DNA of 64,000 nt, from positions 1,984,001 through 2,048,000 of the forward strand of contig NZ_CP047226.1 of NCBI RefSeq assembly GCF_009867135.1, written 5' to 3'. Position numbers and translations under genes: made by a program. Numbering within the stretch: position 1 is the stretch's first letter; each line of letters opens with the position of its first letter. The stretch comes from Moraxella osloensis. GTDB lineage: Bacteria > Pseudomonadota > Gammaproteobacteria > Pseudomonadales > Moraxellaceae. Under the pieces are notes generated by a model. The model saw nothing but the letters and a program-made list of their open reading frames with translations. It made no database searches and was not told where the DNA came from. This document shows positions 49,779-59,103 of the stretch, piece after piece.

Positions 49779-50582
49779 TCATTTGCTGTTTTTTAGCTTG
49801 ACGTACATATTGCTATGCCCTGTTTCTGGGTTTTCTCTCATCTCAAATTTAAATAAATCAGTATACTTTTTTACCAAGTCCGTTAATTTTTTACAACCAT
49901 AGGTTCTTGGGTCAAAATCAGTTTGGAGTAAGCGCCATTTTTGACCCAATAGCCCTGCGGATATCCATTCACTTTCACTGTCTTCGAATATTTTTTTAAT
50001 GGTATCTTTGGGTAGTTGAATATCTAAGGTGGGAGCAGCCTGCTCTGTAGCTGGTAACGTCTTTTCATTTGGCTTTGTAGATTGTTCAGATTTAATGCTT
50101 GGTTCTTGCCGTTCTAAACTTTGTAGGTTTTCAATGTAGATAAAGCGAGTGCAGGCATTGCGAAAGGCTTCTGGGGTTTGCATTTTACCAAAACCATAGA
50201 CAATTGCCCCTTGCTCTTTGAGCCTTATGGCTAATGCGGTAAAGTCACTATCACTGGATACCAAGCAAAAACCATCGAAACGCCCTGTATACAGTAGGTC
50301 CATCGCATCAATAATCATGAAACCATCTGTGGCATTTTTACCCGTGGTAAAGGCAAATTGCTGCATCGGCTTAATTGCATGGGCATTAATCGTTTCTTTC
50401 CACTGGCCATTTTTAGAGACAAAGTTACCGTAGATACGTTTAACCGTGGCTTCACCATACTTAGTGACTTCTTCCAAAATGGCTTTGATGTCTTTAGCAG
50501 CCACATTGTCATCATCAATAAGCACGGCAAGCCGATTGGTGTTTTCTTCAACAACGTTTAAAGTGGTTTTGACGGTTGCCAT
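49779..50582 (-). CDS. NYN-domain nuclease-like protein with OST-HTH/LOTUS domain
   Basis: 267 aa. N-terminal NYN (PIN-like) fold, LabA/MARF1 type: acidic residues in LAVLIDDDNVAAKDI, DGFMIIDAMDLLYTGRFDG and CLVSSDSDFTALAIRL. The linker (~150-185) is low complexity; the C-terminal LOTUS domain (about 190-265) is IQLPKDTIKKIFED...YGCKKLTDLVKKY. LOTUS domains bind RNA, so an RNA-targeting nuclease is likely. Downstream of the PIN/RHH pair by 27 bp with AAGGAC upstream; probably one operon. Confidence 0.88.
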   Translation of the reverse strand: MATVKTTLNVVEENTNRLAVLIDDDNVAAKDIKAILEEVTKYGEATVKRIYGNFVSKNGQWKETINAHAIKPMQQFAFTTGKNATDGFMIIDAMDLLYTGRFDGFCLVSSDSDFTALAIRLKEQGAIVYGFGKMQTPEAFRNACTRFIYIENLQSLERQEPSIKSEQSTKPNEKTLPATEQAAPTLDIQLPKDTIKKIFEDSESEWISAGLLGQKWRLLQTDFDPRTYGCKKLTDLVKKYTDLFKFEMRENPETGHSNMYVKLKNSK

Positions 50583-50609
50583 AATTTGCTGTCCTTAGCC
50601 TATTAGCGA

Positions 50610-50864
50610 TTATTTGGTTAAAGTATCGTCTAGCGCTTTATCATAAGCTTCTCGTTTTTCTAGAACTTTATCCAACAGTGCAATACCTGCATTGATATCA
50701 CCTTTAGCGGCTCGGGCTTTAAATCGGGTTTCAATATCGTATTTGGCAATCATTAAAGTCATGGCTTCATCGATTAATTTATTAACACTCACCCCGCGAG
50801 ATACCGCAAGGTTTTTGATGCGTTCATGTTTATCATCAGTGACTCTAAGTGTGATAACGGACAT
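50610..50864 (-). CDS. Ribbon-helix-helix antitoxin-like protein
   Basis: 84 aa. Starts MSVITLRVTDDKHERIKNLA, a CopG/Arc-type RHH, followed by SVNKLIDEAM and a charged helical tail that would neutralise the toxin. It overlaps the end of the PIN gene by 20 bp and is therefore translated from the same mRNA. Confidence 0.82.
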   Translation of the reverse strand: MSVITLRVTDDKHERIKNLAVSRGVSVNKLIDEAMTLMIAKYDIETRFKARAAKGDINAGIALLDKVLEKREAYDKALDDTLTK

Positions 50865-51282
50865 CTGGGTTCTCCAATAATTGTTTAGGGGTAATTACTT
50901 TAAAGCTATCAAATACAAGTTCGCTTTGACGCAAGTCTTTTAAATTCTTGGTGACAATATAATCAGCATTACCTGCAACCGCTAGTTCCACGATAAAGTT
51001 ATCGCCTTCATCCTTTAAATTTGGTCGCCATAGATAGCTGACATCAATTAACCGACACACTGAATATAACGCATTAAATAGTATTTCTCTTTCTTCAAAG
51101 TTTAGCGCAACGGGATGGTCAAATACAGATTCTCGACCTATCAAATCTTCATACTCAAATAAAAGTGCATGGCTAACTAACGGTTTAAAATCCCCTGTTA
51201 AACAGCCTCGAATGACCAAGTTGTCATAGCGTGAGCCGAGGCAAGCACCAACAAGGATGTTAGTATCTAGAATAATATTCAT
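50845..51282 (-). CDS. PIN-domain toxin (VapC-like / COG1569 type)
   Basis: 145 aa from ATG 51282 (frame open to 51309). First catalytic Asp in MNIILDTNILVGACLG; further acidic residues in SHALLFEYEDLIGRE and VELAVAGNADYIVTKN. It precedes, rather than follows, its RHH partner. Part of this gene recurs at 44181-44344. Confidence 0.86.
   Translation of the reverse strand: MNIILDTNILVGACLGSRYDNLVIRGCLTGDFKPLVSHALLFEYEDLIGRESVFDHPVALNFEEREILFNALYSVCRLIDVSYLWRPNLKDEGDNFIVELAVAGNADYIVTKNLKDLRQSELVFDSFKVITPKQLLENPDVRYHT
50982..51145. repeat. Direct repeat copy B (with 44181-44344)
   Basis: Lies inside the intact PIN gene; see the other copy. 11 differences in 164 bp. Confidence 0.9.
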
Positions 51283-51355
51283 AAAAATTGCTATCGTATG
51301 TGATAGCATTAATTATAATAGATTTATGGGCTAAATGATAGAGCATAAACATTGA

Positions 51356-52096
51356 CTATAAAAACGGCTTTCTACCCCTTTTTACCACTTTAAGCGGCTG
51401 ATCAAGGTCAGACCCCGTGAACATTGGTATCATATCTTTGTCTTTATCTATGATTTGCTGATTCCGCCAGCGTTTGGCATTGGCGATGGTCGTGCCACTA
51501 ACACCTAAGCTTTCTTTGATATCTTTATAGCCTAGCCCATTATCGAGTAACTTGAGTATTTTTTCATAGTTTTTGGTATTAGGCTGTTTGCCTTTGTATT
51601 TTCTGGCATATTCAGCAGGATTTTGGGCTTTGAGATTATCAATGCCTTGGCGCTGACGGTATCGGCGCTTTTCATAGTCTTCCCTTGCCCCACTTGCCCA
51701 GACTTCAAATAATAGAGTATCAATCAAATTGAGTGAGGGGTCATCTTGATATTTGATGTCTAATCGTCGATGAGTCGTTGGTAGACTTAATACTACCAAC
51801 TTAATGCCATTGGCTTTAAGTCTGCCGTTTAAGATATCCCAGTCATTGTTATTTAGACGAGTGAGTCTATCCATACTTTCGATAAGTAAAATATCGCCTC
51901 GACCGTTCTCATCAATTTCACTATTCTCAATTAAACGGTTAAGCTCTGGTCGGTCAAGTTTGGTGCCACTCATATTTTCAATATAGTAGTGGGATATTTC
52001 TCGGTTATAACTGGCTACCAATTCTTTGAGTGACTGTTTGGCTCGTTCGGCATCTTGTCTATTAGTACTGGCTCGTAAATACGCAAAAATTCGCAT
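51356..52096 (-). CDS. Serine recombinase (resolvase family)
   Basis: 246 aa. Catalytic Ser10 in FAYLRASTNRQDAERA, with Arg motif in LLIESMDRLTRLNNND and the extended helix region. A C-terminal HTH GLGYKDIKESLGVSGTTIANA follows. Small invertase/resolvase size plus an extra ~60 residues. It may have mobilised the island. AAAAGGAT before the ATG. Confidence 0.9.
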   Translation of the reverse strand: MRIFAYLRASTNRQDAERAKQSLKELVASYNREISHYYIENMSGTKLDRPELNRLIENSEIDENGRGDILLIESMDRLTRLNNNDWDILNGRLKANGIKLVVLSLPTTHRRLDIKYQDDPSLNLIDTLLFEVWASGAREDYEKRRYRQRQGIDNLKAQNPAEYARKYKGKQPNTKNYEKILKLLDNGLGYKDIKESLGVSGTTIANAKRWRNQQIIDKDKDMIPMFTGSDLDQPLKVVKRGRKPFL

Positions 52097-52377
52097 TTTT
52101 ATCCTTTTAGGGTGTGCAAATAAGACTAATTCTTTTAGGATGGTAATTTAACAATAAACGAGACAAAATAATAGGATTTTTGAGGGGATTTTATTGTCTT
52201 GGTAGGATATACTCATAAGGGATAAAAAAATCGCCTTAAAGCTAATTTCAACTTATTGCTTAGTCAACTTTTTTTGGTATTATGAAAGTAATTGTGTTCG
52301 CCTATCTATAACATCTTAAAATTTACAATCCGTGTAAATCATCTATCACAAAACTTTAAAAAGGTCTTAGAACCTGT

Positions 52378-52509
52378 TCACAATCTTTTTAATAACAAAG
52401 CGATAAAAGCAAGATTGGTAAATTGAAGGCTCGAATTTAAATGACGCTCACAGTTTGAGCGTGTAGATAATTTTGTGTAATTGCCTTTTGTAAATACTTT
52501 AATGTTGTT
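52378..52509 (-). pseudogene. C-terminal remnant of a transposase (IS5-like?)
   Basis: The minus-strand frame reads KVFTKGNYTKLSTRSNCE then RHLNSSLQFTNLAFIALLL and ends KRL-stop. This is the typical end of a DDE transposase (ERH...FTNLAFIALLL). No start or catalytic domain remains. The family is a guess. Confidence 0.55.
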
Positions 52510-52531
52510 TTAAGTTTGGAGTATTTGCACT

Positions 52532-52569
52532 TTGACTGTTTTTGATAGGCTGTTATCAAAAACAGTCAA
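52532..52569. repeat. 16-bp perfect inverted repeat
   Basis: The arm TTGACTGTTTTTGATA (52532-52547) and its exact complement TATCAAAAACAGTCAA (52554-52569) enclose a 6-nt loop. It lies 31 bp past the end of the rhodanese gene and may act as its terminator, or be a leftover transposon end. Confidence 0.7.
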
Positions 52570-52599
52570 GGGCTTAGTAAATAATTAACTCACAAAGCA

Positions 52600-53472
52600 T
52601 CAAGCGGATAAACGAGTATCGCTGTTTACACCGTTTTCAATCGGTAATTCATCGATGCGAGACCATTCATTCCAAGAGCCAAAATAAATTTTTAACTTTT
52701 CATAGCCTGCTTGTTTAAGTGCCAAAAAGGTATTCGATGCTCTCGCACCTTTAAAGCAATAGATGATGATTTCATCGTCTTTACTGATACCCACCGAGTC
52801 ACATTCGGCTTTTACTTCGCTTGGAGTTTTCATCACCGCCCCTTGTGCGGATGGTTTCATAAAACGATACCACTCTATCCAACGAGAAGTCGGGATTCTG
52901 CCCTTACGTGGTGCAAAATCGACACCATAAGGGCTTGAGCTTTCACCAATCCATTCCACCACATCACGCACATCGAGTAAGACAGTATCGTCTTTTACCG
53001 CAGTTAGCACTTGTTTATAATCCGCCATTACATCATTTTCGGTCAAATTGTCTGGAAATTGGGCGGACGTTGGTACGGTATTTTCGGTAGAAACAGGTAA
53101 GCCTGCAGCGACATAACCTTGATAACCACCGTTTAATACTTTGATATTTGGATAGCCAAGCCAGTGTAATAAAAAATAACCACGACAAGACTGACCAAAA
53201 CCATTGTTTAACGCATCTTCGTACAAAATAACCATTTCTTCCCCACAAATACCTGCTTCGCCCAATTTTTGTTTGAAGGTGTCTTTCATATCACGAATAC
53301 CTTGTTCATCGGACGTCGCCAAAAAAGTGAAAATTTCTCGCAAATTCACGGCATTGGGAATATGCCCTGTCTGATAGCTGTCTGCATCTCGAGTGTCGAT
53401 AATCACGGTTTTGGTTTGTTTGGTTAAAGCGTCTAAATCAGTCGGTGAGATGATGATGTCAGTTAATTGCAT
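52600..53472 (-). CDS. Two-domain rhodanese (sulfurtransferase)
   Basis: 290 aa from ATG 53472 with AAGGGG upstream. N-terminal rhodanese domain (TVIIDTRDADSYQTGHIPNAV) and C-terminal one with the active Cys in the loop CFKGARAS. Loop composition differs from thiosulfate:cyanide type CRxGxT, so substrate is uncertain. It directly follows cyanase (88 bp between start and the cynS stop), linking sulfane sulfur to cyanate chemistry. Confidence 0.88.
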   Translation of the reverse strand: MQLTDIIISPTDLDALTKQTKTVIIDTRDADSYQTGHIPNAVNLREIFTFLATSDEQGIRDMKDTFKQKLGEAGICGEEMVILYEDALNNGFGQSCRGYFLLHWLGYPNIKVLNGGYQGYVAAGLPVSTENTVPTSAQFPDNLTENDVMADYKQVLTAVKDDTVLLDVRDVVEWIGESSSPYGVDFAPRKGRIPTSRWIEWYRFMKPSAQGAVMKTPSEVKAECDSVGISKDDEIIIYCFKGARASNTFLALKQAGYEKLKIYFGSWNEWSRIDELPIENGVNSDTRLSA

Positions 53473-53560
53473 GGCGTACCCCTTATGAAAGTCGGATGAA
53501 AAGAATTTTAAGATAGCAAGGTCAAACCAGACGGCTTGAGCCTTGAGGTGGAGCAAACAA

Positions 53561-54010
53561 TTAGTAAGATTTGTAAGGTAAGAATTTACCTGATAAAGCG
53601 ATATTCACACGATCGCCCGCTGGGTTGTTCTCACGTTGAATATCCATTGAAAAATCAATCGCACTCATGATACCGTCGCCAAACTCTTCGTGAATCAACT
53701 CTTTCATGGTCAAACCGTACACGCTAATCACTTCGTATAAGCGATAAACCAATGGGTCAGTCGGTACTGATGTTGGTAGGCTACCTTTGTAAGGTACGAC
53801 TTTGAGCCATTTGGTTTCGTCTTCGGTCAGGTCAAAGATTTTGGCAAGAATTTTGGCTTGTTCTTCGTTAAACTGCATTTGACCCAAGCAGCCCGCGGTC
53901 ACCCACTCTTTGCTCAAGCCCACTTCTTTAGCAATGCCTTCCCATGTCAATTGTTTGACAACTTTGGTAGCAACGATTTTTTCAGTAACTTCAATACGAC
54001 TTTTAATCAT
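53561..54010 (-). CDS. cynS: Cyanate hydratase (cyanase)
   Basis: 149 aa. Converts cyanate and bicarbonate to ammonia and CO2 via carbamate. Catalytic Arg90, Glu93 and Ser116 match E. coli Arg96, Glu99 and Ser122 at constant offset. N-terminal HTH-like region (LTWEGIAKEVGLSKEWVTAG). Ribosome site AAGGAG. Separated from the ABC genes by a terminator. Confidence 0.96.
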   Translation of the reverse strand: MIKSRIEVTEKIVATKVVKQLTWEGIAKEVGLSKEWVTAGCLGQMQFNEEQAKILAKIFDLTEDETKWLKVVPYKGSLPTSVPTDPLVYRLYEVISVYGLTMKELIHEEFGDGIMSAIDFSMDIQRENNPAGDRVNIALSGKFLPYKSY

Positions 54011-54394
54011 GGTAATCTCCTTGGTGAGTGGTGGGTGTTGTGATAAATCTAGTGTTTCAAATTCATTTCAATGTAGAGTCAAGCTTGCTTGATGGACTAC
54101 TTGTAATATCTTCGCTCACTTCCCTTGTCTTAAAATGAATTTAGTTGGCTATAAAACAAATTAAAATGTCCCTGCAAAAAAGTAAGCTTTAATTTCTTAC
54201 AGTGTTACTGTTTATATAGCAAAGTCTATGCCAGATTTTTAAGTAATTGATTTAAAAAAATATTTTTATAAATAACAATATCTGATGTATAACAAATTCA
54301 ACAAAATGTTATCTTTGTCAATGTTGTTAATTTTGTCATTTAAAACCATAAAAAAACCTGCTAAATCAGCAGGTTTTTTTAAAAAACGCTTAAA
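54011..54394. other. Region between ABC ATPase and cynS
   Basis: 384 bp with a strong terminator at its right end and no ORF. The cynS promoter should lie here; I find no convincing sigma-54 site and no clear -35/-10. Confidence 0.5.
54351..54379. terminator. Strong terminator after the ABC ATPase
   Basis: AAAAAACCTGCT pairs with AGCAGGTTTTTT around a 5-nt loop, 16 bp past the ATPase stop. Symmetrical, works both ways. Confidence 0.92.
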
Positions 54395-55303
54395 TTACAA
54401 CTGTTTAGTAATTAGCGCATCATCTTCACTGGCTTCCAGCCCTGGGTATACCACCACGGGCTCTGGCAGACGGTAGCCTTCGGCTTGCATTTGCTTGGAT
54501 CGATGTACCAAAAAGTCCAGCAAATGATTACGCAGTCGATAAAATTGCGGGTCGTGGTGCATGCTTTCACGGCTACGAGGTTTAGGGATGGTATTCATCA
54601 CAATCTCAGCAATGGTGGCTTGCGGTCCATTGCTCATCAAAAAAATGCGGTCAGCCAGTAAAATCGCTTCGTCAATATCATGGGTAATCATATACACGGT
54701 TTGCTGGGTTTCATTGACGATTTTTACCAGTTCGTCTTGGATTTTACCTCGAGTTAAAGCGTCCAATGCTCCAAACGGCTCATCCATAAACAGCATTTTG
54801 GGAGCAACCGAAAATGCCCGAGCAATACCAACCCGCTGCTTCATACCGCCTGATAGTTCAGAAGGTTTTTTATTTAACGCAGGTTGTAGCCCGACCAAGC
54901 CGATATAATGCTCAACTTTTTGCTCGAGCTCTTTCTTTTTCATATTGGGATAACGCGATCGTAACGCAAACAAGATATTTCCTCGCACCGTGAGCCACGG
55001 CAACAAGGCGTGACCTTGGAACACCACACCCCTATCAAGGCTTGGTCCTGTGACTTCTTTTCCACTCATAACAATCGTGCCGTTGGTGGAATTTTCTAGC
55101 CCTGCCAAGATGTTCAAGATGGTAGATTTACCACAACCAGAATGCCCAATCACGCAGATAAATTCATTTTGATCAATGTTAAAGTTAATGCCTTCAAACA
55201 CGTTTGGATGAGCTGGGGTGTAGCGTTTGGCTAAGTTTCGCACTTCAATCAATGGGCGTTGTATGGCTTTGGCTGAAGCAGCCGTTGAAACAGTATTTTT
55301 CAT
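54395..55303 (-). CDS. ABC transporter ATP-binding protein (nitrate/cyanate/sulfonate type)
   Basis: 302 aa from ATG 55303 (TAAGGAGA upstream; the frame extends to 55324). Walker A GHSGCGKSTIL, signature LSGGMKQRVGIARAF, Walker B MLFMDEPFGALDALT, H-loop YMITHDIDEA. Family NrtD/CynD/SsuB/TauB. Energises import with the permease and binding protein upstream. Confidence 0.92.
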   Translation of the reverse strand: MKNTVSTAASAKAIQRPLIEVRNLAKRYTPAHPNVFEGINFNIDQNEFICVIGHSGCGKSTILNILAGLENSTNGTIVMSGKEVTGPSLDRGVVFQGHALLPWLTVRGNILFALRSRYPNMKKKELEQKVEHYIGLVGLQPALNKKPSELSGGMKQRVGIARAFSVAPKMLFMDEPFGALDALTRGKIQDELVKIVNETQQTVYMITHDIDEAILLADRIFLMSNGPQATIAEIVMNTIPKPRSRESMHHDPQFYRLRNHLLDFLVHRSKQMQAEGYRLPEPVVVYPGLEASEDDALITKQL

Positions 55304-55313
55304 TCTATTCTCC

Positions 55314-56186
55314 TTACTCCACATAACTCACGGCTTTTTGTAAGCGAACAAATGCCATATCCAGTAGCATACCCACCACGCCAATGATAAGTACCGCAAA
55401 AATCACATTACCCAATGACAAGTTATTCCATTGATTCCATAAATAATAGCCAATCCCTGTGCCACCCACCAACATTTCGGCCGCCACAATCACCAACCAT
55501 GCAATTCCCATTGAAATTCGCATTCCTGTGATAATCGCAGGGGCAGCGGCAGGTAGCATAATTTGAAAGGCTTTTCGCATCGGTTTGACCTCTAACGTGG
55601 CGGCGACATTTATCCATTCTTTACGCACGTTACTGATACCAAAGGCAGTATTCATCAACATTGGCCACAAAGAGCAGATAAAAATTACAAAAATCGCCGA
55701 TAAATTGGAATCTTTAATGGTATATAACGCAATCGGCATCCACGCCAAGGGCGAAATCGGCTTTAATAGCTGGATATAAGGGGTTAATACTTTGGACAAT
55801 AAGGGCGAAATACCAATCAAATAACCCAACGGCAACGCTACCAACACTGCAAGCAAGTACCCTACTAGCACCCGCCCCAATGAATAGCCCAGTTGTAGCC
55901 CAATGCCTTTATTATTTGGACCTTTGTCATAAAATGGGTCAGATAACTGCGTCCACACCAACTTGGCAAACTTGGCAGGGGTCGGAAAATCCGATGGCTT
56001 ATCAGGAATAGTTTTGCCATCTTCGGACAAATCGCCGACCAAAATAGCGTATTCTTTTTGCTGAGGTGTGGCATAATGTGGCACTTGCTTGGGTTTTGCT
56101 GACCCCAAAAACCATACCACAACAATCAGCATGGCAACGGCAATCGACACAATTAGTGGTGCGTGTGGCGACATAGGTTTCTTCAT
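55314..56186 (-). CDS. ABC transporter permease (nitrate/cyanate/sulfonate type)
   Basis: 290 aa, six-helix permease. N-terminal anchor LIVSIAVAMLIVVVWFLG; EAA loop region near NVAATLEVKPMRKAFQIMLP. NrtB/CynB/SsuC type. Confidence 0.92.
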   Translation of the reverse strand: MKKPMSPHAPLIVSIAVAMLIVVVWFLGSAKPKQVPHYATPQQKEYAILVGDLSEDGKTIPDKPSDFPTPAKFAKLVWTQLSDPFYDKGPNNKGIGLQLGYSLGRVLVGYLLAVLVALPLGYLIGISPLLSKVLTPYIQLLKPISPLAWMPIALYTIKDSNLSAIFVIFICSLWPMLMNTAFGISNVRKEWINVAATLEVKPMRKAFQIMLPAAAPAIITGMRISMGIAWLVIVAAEMLVGGTGIGYYLWNQWNNLSLGNVIFAVLIIGVVGMLLDMAFVRLQKAVSYVE

Positions 56187-56275
56187 TTTGACCCCCTACA
56201 GACATGAACGATATAATTAAAATTTAGAAATAACAGCAATAAAATGCCCTGTTGAATGGCGTAAATCGCCAACCA

Positions 56276-57670
56276 TCACACCAACTTTTTAATGGTAAAT
56301 TGATTGACATATTGCTCTGGCTGTCTTGGGTCAAACGGTTTGCCCATGACACTAAAGCCTTGATAATCATCGTGATGAAGATAATCGAGTCCCAACTGTG
56401 CCATTTGCTTTTTGGCATCGGTGAGCATCATCACTTTTTCGGTCAAGTCTTGGTAATTAATATGTGAATTGATATAGCCCCAGCGTCGCATTTGAGTGAG
56501 CATCCACACCCCCATCGAGTACCATGGCATGGCGTCATAACCTGTGCGATTTGGCACGTTTAGGATATGCCCATCTCCATCGGCAAAATGCCCTGTTAGC
56601 ACTTGGCGTACCACGATTTCAGGCTGATTCAGGTAGCCAGCTGTCGAAATAACTTTGGCAATCTGTTGGCGATTTTCACCTTTATTGGCTTCGACGGTCG
56701 ATTTTAAAATTGCTCGATACAATGCCAAAAAAGTATTGGGATTTTGCTGAATAAAGGCTTCGGATGTCCCAAATGCACAGCAGGGATGACCGTCCCAGAT
56801 GTCCTTGGATAAGGTATGGATGTAACCTGCTTTTTCATAAATCGCACGTTGGTTAAACGGCTCAGGACCAAAAAAGCCATCAATATTGCCTGCCAATAAG
56901 TTGGCGACCATTTCAGGCGGTGATGTCACCCGTAGCTGCACGTCAGTGTCAGGGTTAATGCCATGCTCTGCTAAAAAATAACGCAGCAAATAATTGTGCA
57001 TCGAATGCACAAACGGTATCGCAAACACCATACCTTTCCAGTTTTTGGGATCACGGTTATTGATGTGCTTCATTGACATGGTCAAGGCTTGGCCATTGAT
57101 GTTTTGCAGTGCAGCCAGCTTCATGTTTTGCTGGGCTGAACCTTTGCCCATGGTAATCGTAAACGGCATGGGGGCAAGAAAATGACTGGCGTCCAGCTCA
57201 TGATTAAGCATACGGTCACGCACCAATGCCCAACCTGCCACTTTGGTTAAATTCACCTTTAAACCTTGCTCAGCATAGAATCCCATCGGGTCAGCCATAA
57301 TCAACGGCGTGGCACAGGTAATGGGAATAAAGCCGAGCTTGAGATTTTTCTTCTCGATATTGCCCACGGTTTTGGTTTCGGCTGCCATCGACTGCAATGC
57401 CCCAATTGGCAATACGGTGGCGATGGCTGCCATTGCTGTGCTTTGACCAACGGCTTTTAAAAATGCTCGGCGTTTGGCGTCGTGGGGAAACAAGGCTTTG
57501 ACTGCCGCTGCTTCAATAAAATCTGCTCCGACCAGCTCAGCATCGGTGGCTCGATTAGCATCGAGTAGCGATTGGTGGCTGCGTTGGCATTCGCTCTCAT
57601 TGGCGTGTTTACCACAACTGCAACCTAGCACTTGTTTATCATCATATGGACGGAATAGATTTTTTAACAT
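56276..57670 (-). CDS. ABC transporter substrate-binding protein (NrtA/CynA-like) with Tat signal
   Basis: 464 aa. Internal twin-arginine motif KRRAFLKAVG (Arg67-Arg68) followed by a hydrophobic stretch, so Tat-type export is likely. Before it lie ~66 residues with a Cys/His cluster (Cys17, Cys19, His22, Cys28). Binding domain of the NrtA/CmpA group (IPITCATPLIMADPMGFYAE, VTSPPEMVANLLAGNIDGFF). Ligand not decidable; nitrate, cyanate or a small anion is plausible. AAAGGAAA ribosome site. Confidence 0.88.
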   Translation of the reverse strand: MLKNLFRPYDDKQVLGCSCGKHANESECQRSHQSLLDANRATDAELVGADFIEAAAVKALFPHDAKRRAFLKAVGQSTAMAAIATVLPIGALQSMAAETKTVGNIEKKNLKLGFIPITCATPLIMADPMGFYAEQGLKVNLTKVAGWALVRDRMLNHELDASHFLAPMPFTITMGKGSAQQNMKLAALQNINGQALTMSMKHINNRDPKNWKGMVFAIPFVHSMHNYLLRYFLAEHGINPDTDVQLRVTSPPEMVANLLAGNIDGFFGPEPFNQRAIYEKAGYIHTLSKDIWDGHPCCAFGTSEAFIQQNPNTFLALYRAILKSTVEANKGENRQQIAKVISTAGYLNQPEIVVRQVLTGHFADGDGHILNVPNRTGYDAMPWYSMGVWMLTQMRRWGYINSHINYQDLTEKVMMLTDAKKQMAQLGLDYLHHDDYQGFSVMGKPFDPRQPEQYVNQFTIKKLV

Positions 57671-57714
57671 AAATTTTCCTTTACAATGCCAGTTGCTAAA
57701 ACTATTTATATTAG

Positions 57715-59103
57715 CTAAGCCGATTTTGCGTATTTGATAACAATCTCGGCTTGGGTGTCACCATTATGGACTTGTTGCATGACCAGTTGGCTGTCATCTT
57801 GGTCAGTAATCGACCAATCTTGCTCTCGGTTAGGGCTGCCCGATATCATCACCGAAATGCCTTTGGTTTTGAGACGAATCACAGGGTTGGTGTGCTGATA
57901 TGGTTCGTAGGCTTGCCCCGTCACTTGGGCGGCAATGGTGCGAGCTTGGGCATGAATCGGAGCAATAAAACGGCAAGGGCTACCATCAATATCCACACAA
58001 TCACCTAACGCATAGATATGCTCATTGCTGGTTTGCAAATTGGTAGAATTAACCTTGATACCTGTGCGGGGGCTAAAGTCTAAGCCTGCTCTCTGTGGCA
58101 AACGGCTATCAACAGTCAATCCTACCGAGACGATGACTTGGTCGGTAGCGGTTTGGTACTCGAGGCCTTGGCTATCACGACTCGATAGAGTGTAGCCATT
58201 GTCAATTTTACTCAGCCCTGTCACGCTGTGTTCGGCAAGATAGCGAATGCCTTGCTCTGCGAGACACTGTGCCACCAATTTAGCGGCAATCGGCGGTAAT
58301 ATGCCTTGTAATGGATAAGCGGTTTTATCCACCAAAGTCACTTGATGCCCTGCTCGTGCCATGTCTTCGGCAAGCTCAGTGCCTATCATTCCCGCTCCAA
58401 CAATTAACACTGCTTGGGGTTTATCGGCAAGCGTCTGTTGTAAACCGCTAAAGCCATTTAAATGGTTAATCCGCCAACAATAGCTGGCTGGTAAAACCTC
58501 TGGCACAAATGGTGATGCTCCTGCGGCAAACACCAGTTTGTCATAGCTAAACACGCCACGAGTGGTGTGGATTTCTTTAGCTTGGCTGTCAATATTCAGA
58601 GCAAAGGCTTTGGCAAGCAAGGTAATATTCAGCTCGGCGGCGGCTTGGCCGCCTGTGGTTTTGATGATTTTTTCGGTAGTCATTCCTTTACTAATAGCAA
58701 TCGACAATTCAGGTTTGTGGTAGCGATTGGCATCACACGAACTAATCATTAACACAGGCATACTGGTATCTAGACTACGTACCGCTTCGGCAACTGCCCA
58801 CCCTGCCATACCTCCACCCAGAATCACCACGCCATAATGGTTGTCGATGGCAAGAGTCTGTGGTTGTGCCACGATATTGACCGTGCGTGGCACATACAAT
58901 TCAAAATCGCCTTTGCCCACACCACATAGCGGACACACCCAGTCGTCTGGAATGTCGTCAAATTTGGTAAACGGGTCAATTCCGCTGTCGGGGTCACCTT
59001 CTTTTTCGTCATAAATCAGACCACAAGCAAGGCATATATATTTTTGCCAATTATCATCATTAGCGACTGTTGCTTTTATCTCGTTGTTTATGTCGGGGTT
59101 CAT
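57715..59103 (-). CDS. Rubredoxin / rubredoxin-reductase fusion
   Basis: 462 aa. An N-terminal rubredoxin domain (residues ~18-70, CLACG...CPLCG) is fused to an FAD/NAD(P)H reductase ([50 protein letters not shown]). Usually these are separate proteins. It delivers electrons one at a time to a partner; the flavoprotein gene just upstream overlaps it by 4 bp. Confidence 0.92.
   Translation of the reverse strand: MNPDINNEIKATVANDDNWQKYICLACGLIYDEKEGDPDSGIDPFTKFDDIPDDWVCPLCGVGKGDFELYVPRTVNIVAQPQTLAIDNHYGVVILGGGMAGWAVAEAVRSLDTSMPVLMISSCDANRYHKPELSIAISKGMTTEKIIKTTGGQAAAELNITLLAKAFALNIDSQAKEIHTTRGVFSYDKLVFAAGASPFVPEVLPASYCWRINHLNGFSGLQQTLADKPQAVLIVGAGMIGTELAEDMARAGHQVTLVDKTAYPLQGILPPIAAKLVAQCLAEQGIRYLAEHSVTGLSKIDNGYTLSSRDSQGLEYQTATDQVIVSVGLTVDSRLPQRAGLDFSPRTGIKVNSTNLQTSNEHIYALGDCVDIDGSPCRFIAPIHAQARTIAAQVTGQAYEPYQHTNPVIRLKTKGISVMISGSPNREQDWSITDQDDSQLVMQQVHNGDTQAEIVIKYAKSA

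Larger units (their letters stand above)
52097..52599. other. Non-coding stretch with transposase remnant and hairpin
   Basis: 503 bp. It holds the last ~44 codons of a transposase on the minus strand (52378-52509) and a 16-bp perfect inverted repeat (52532-52569). The remainder, 52097-52370, shows no feature. Confidence 0.6.

Noticed and set aside
54161..54190. TGCAA-N4-GTAAGCT on the minus strand upstream of cynS as a sigma-54 promoter
   Set aside because: The -24 half lacks the GG and most of the consensus.
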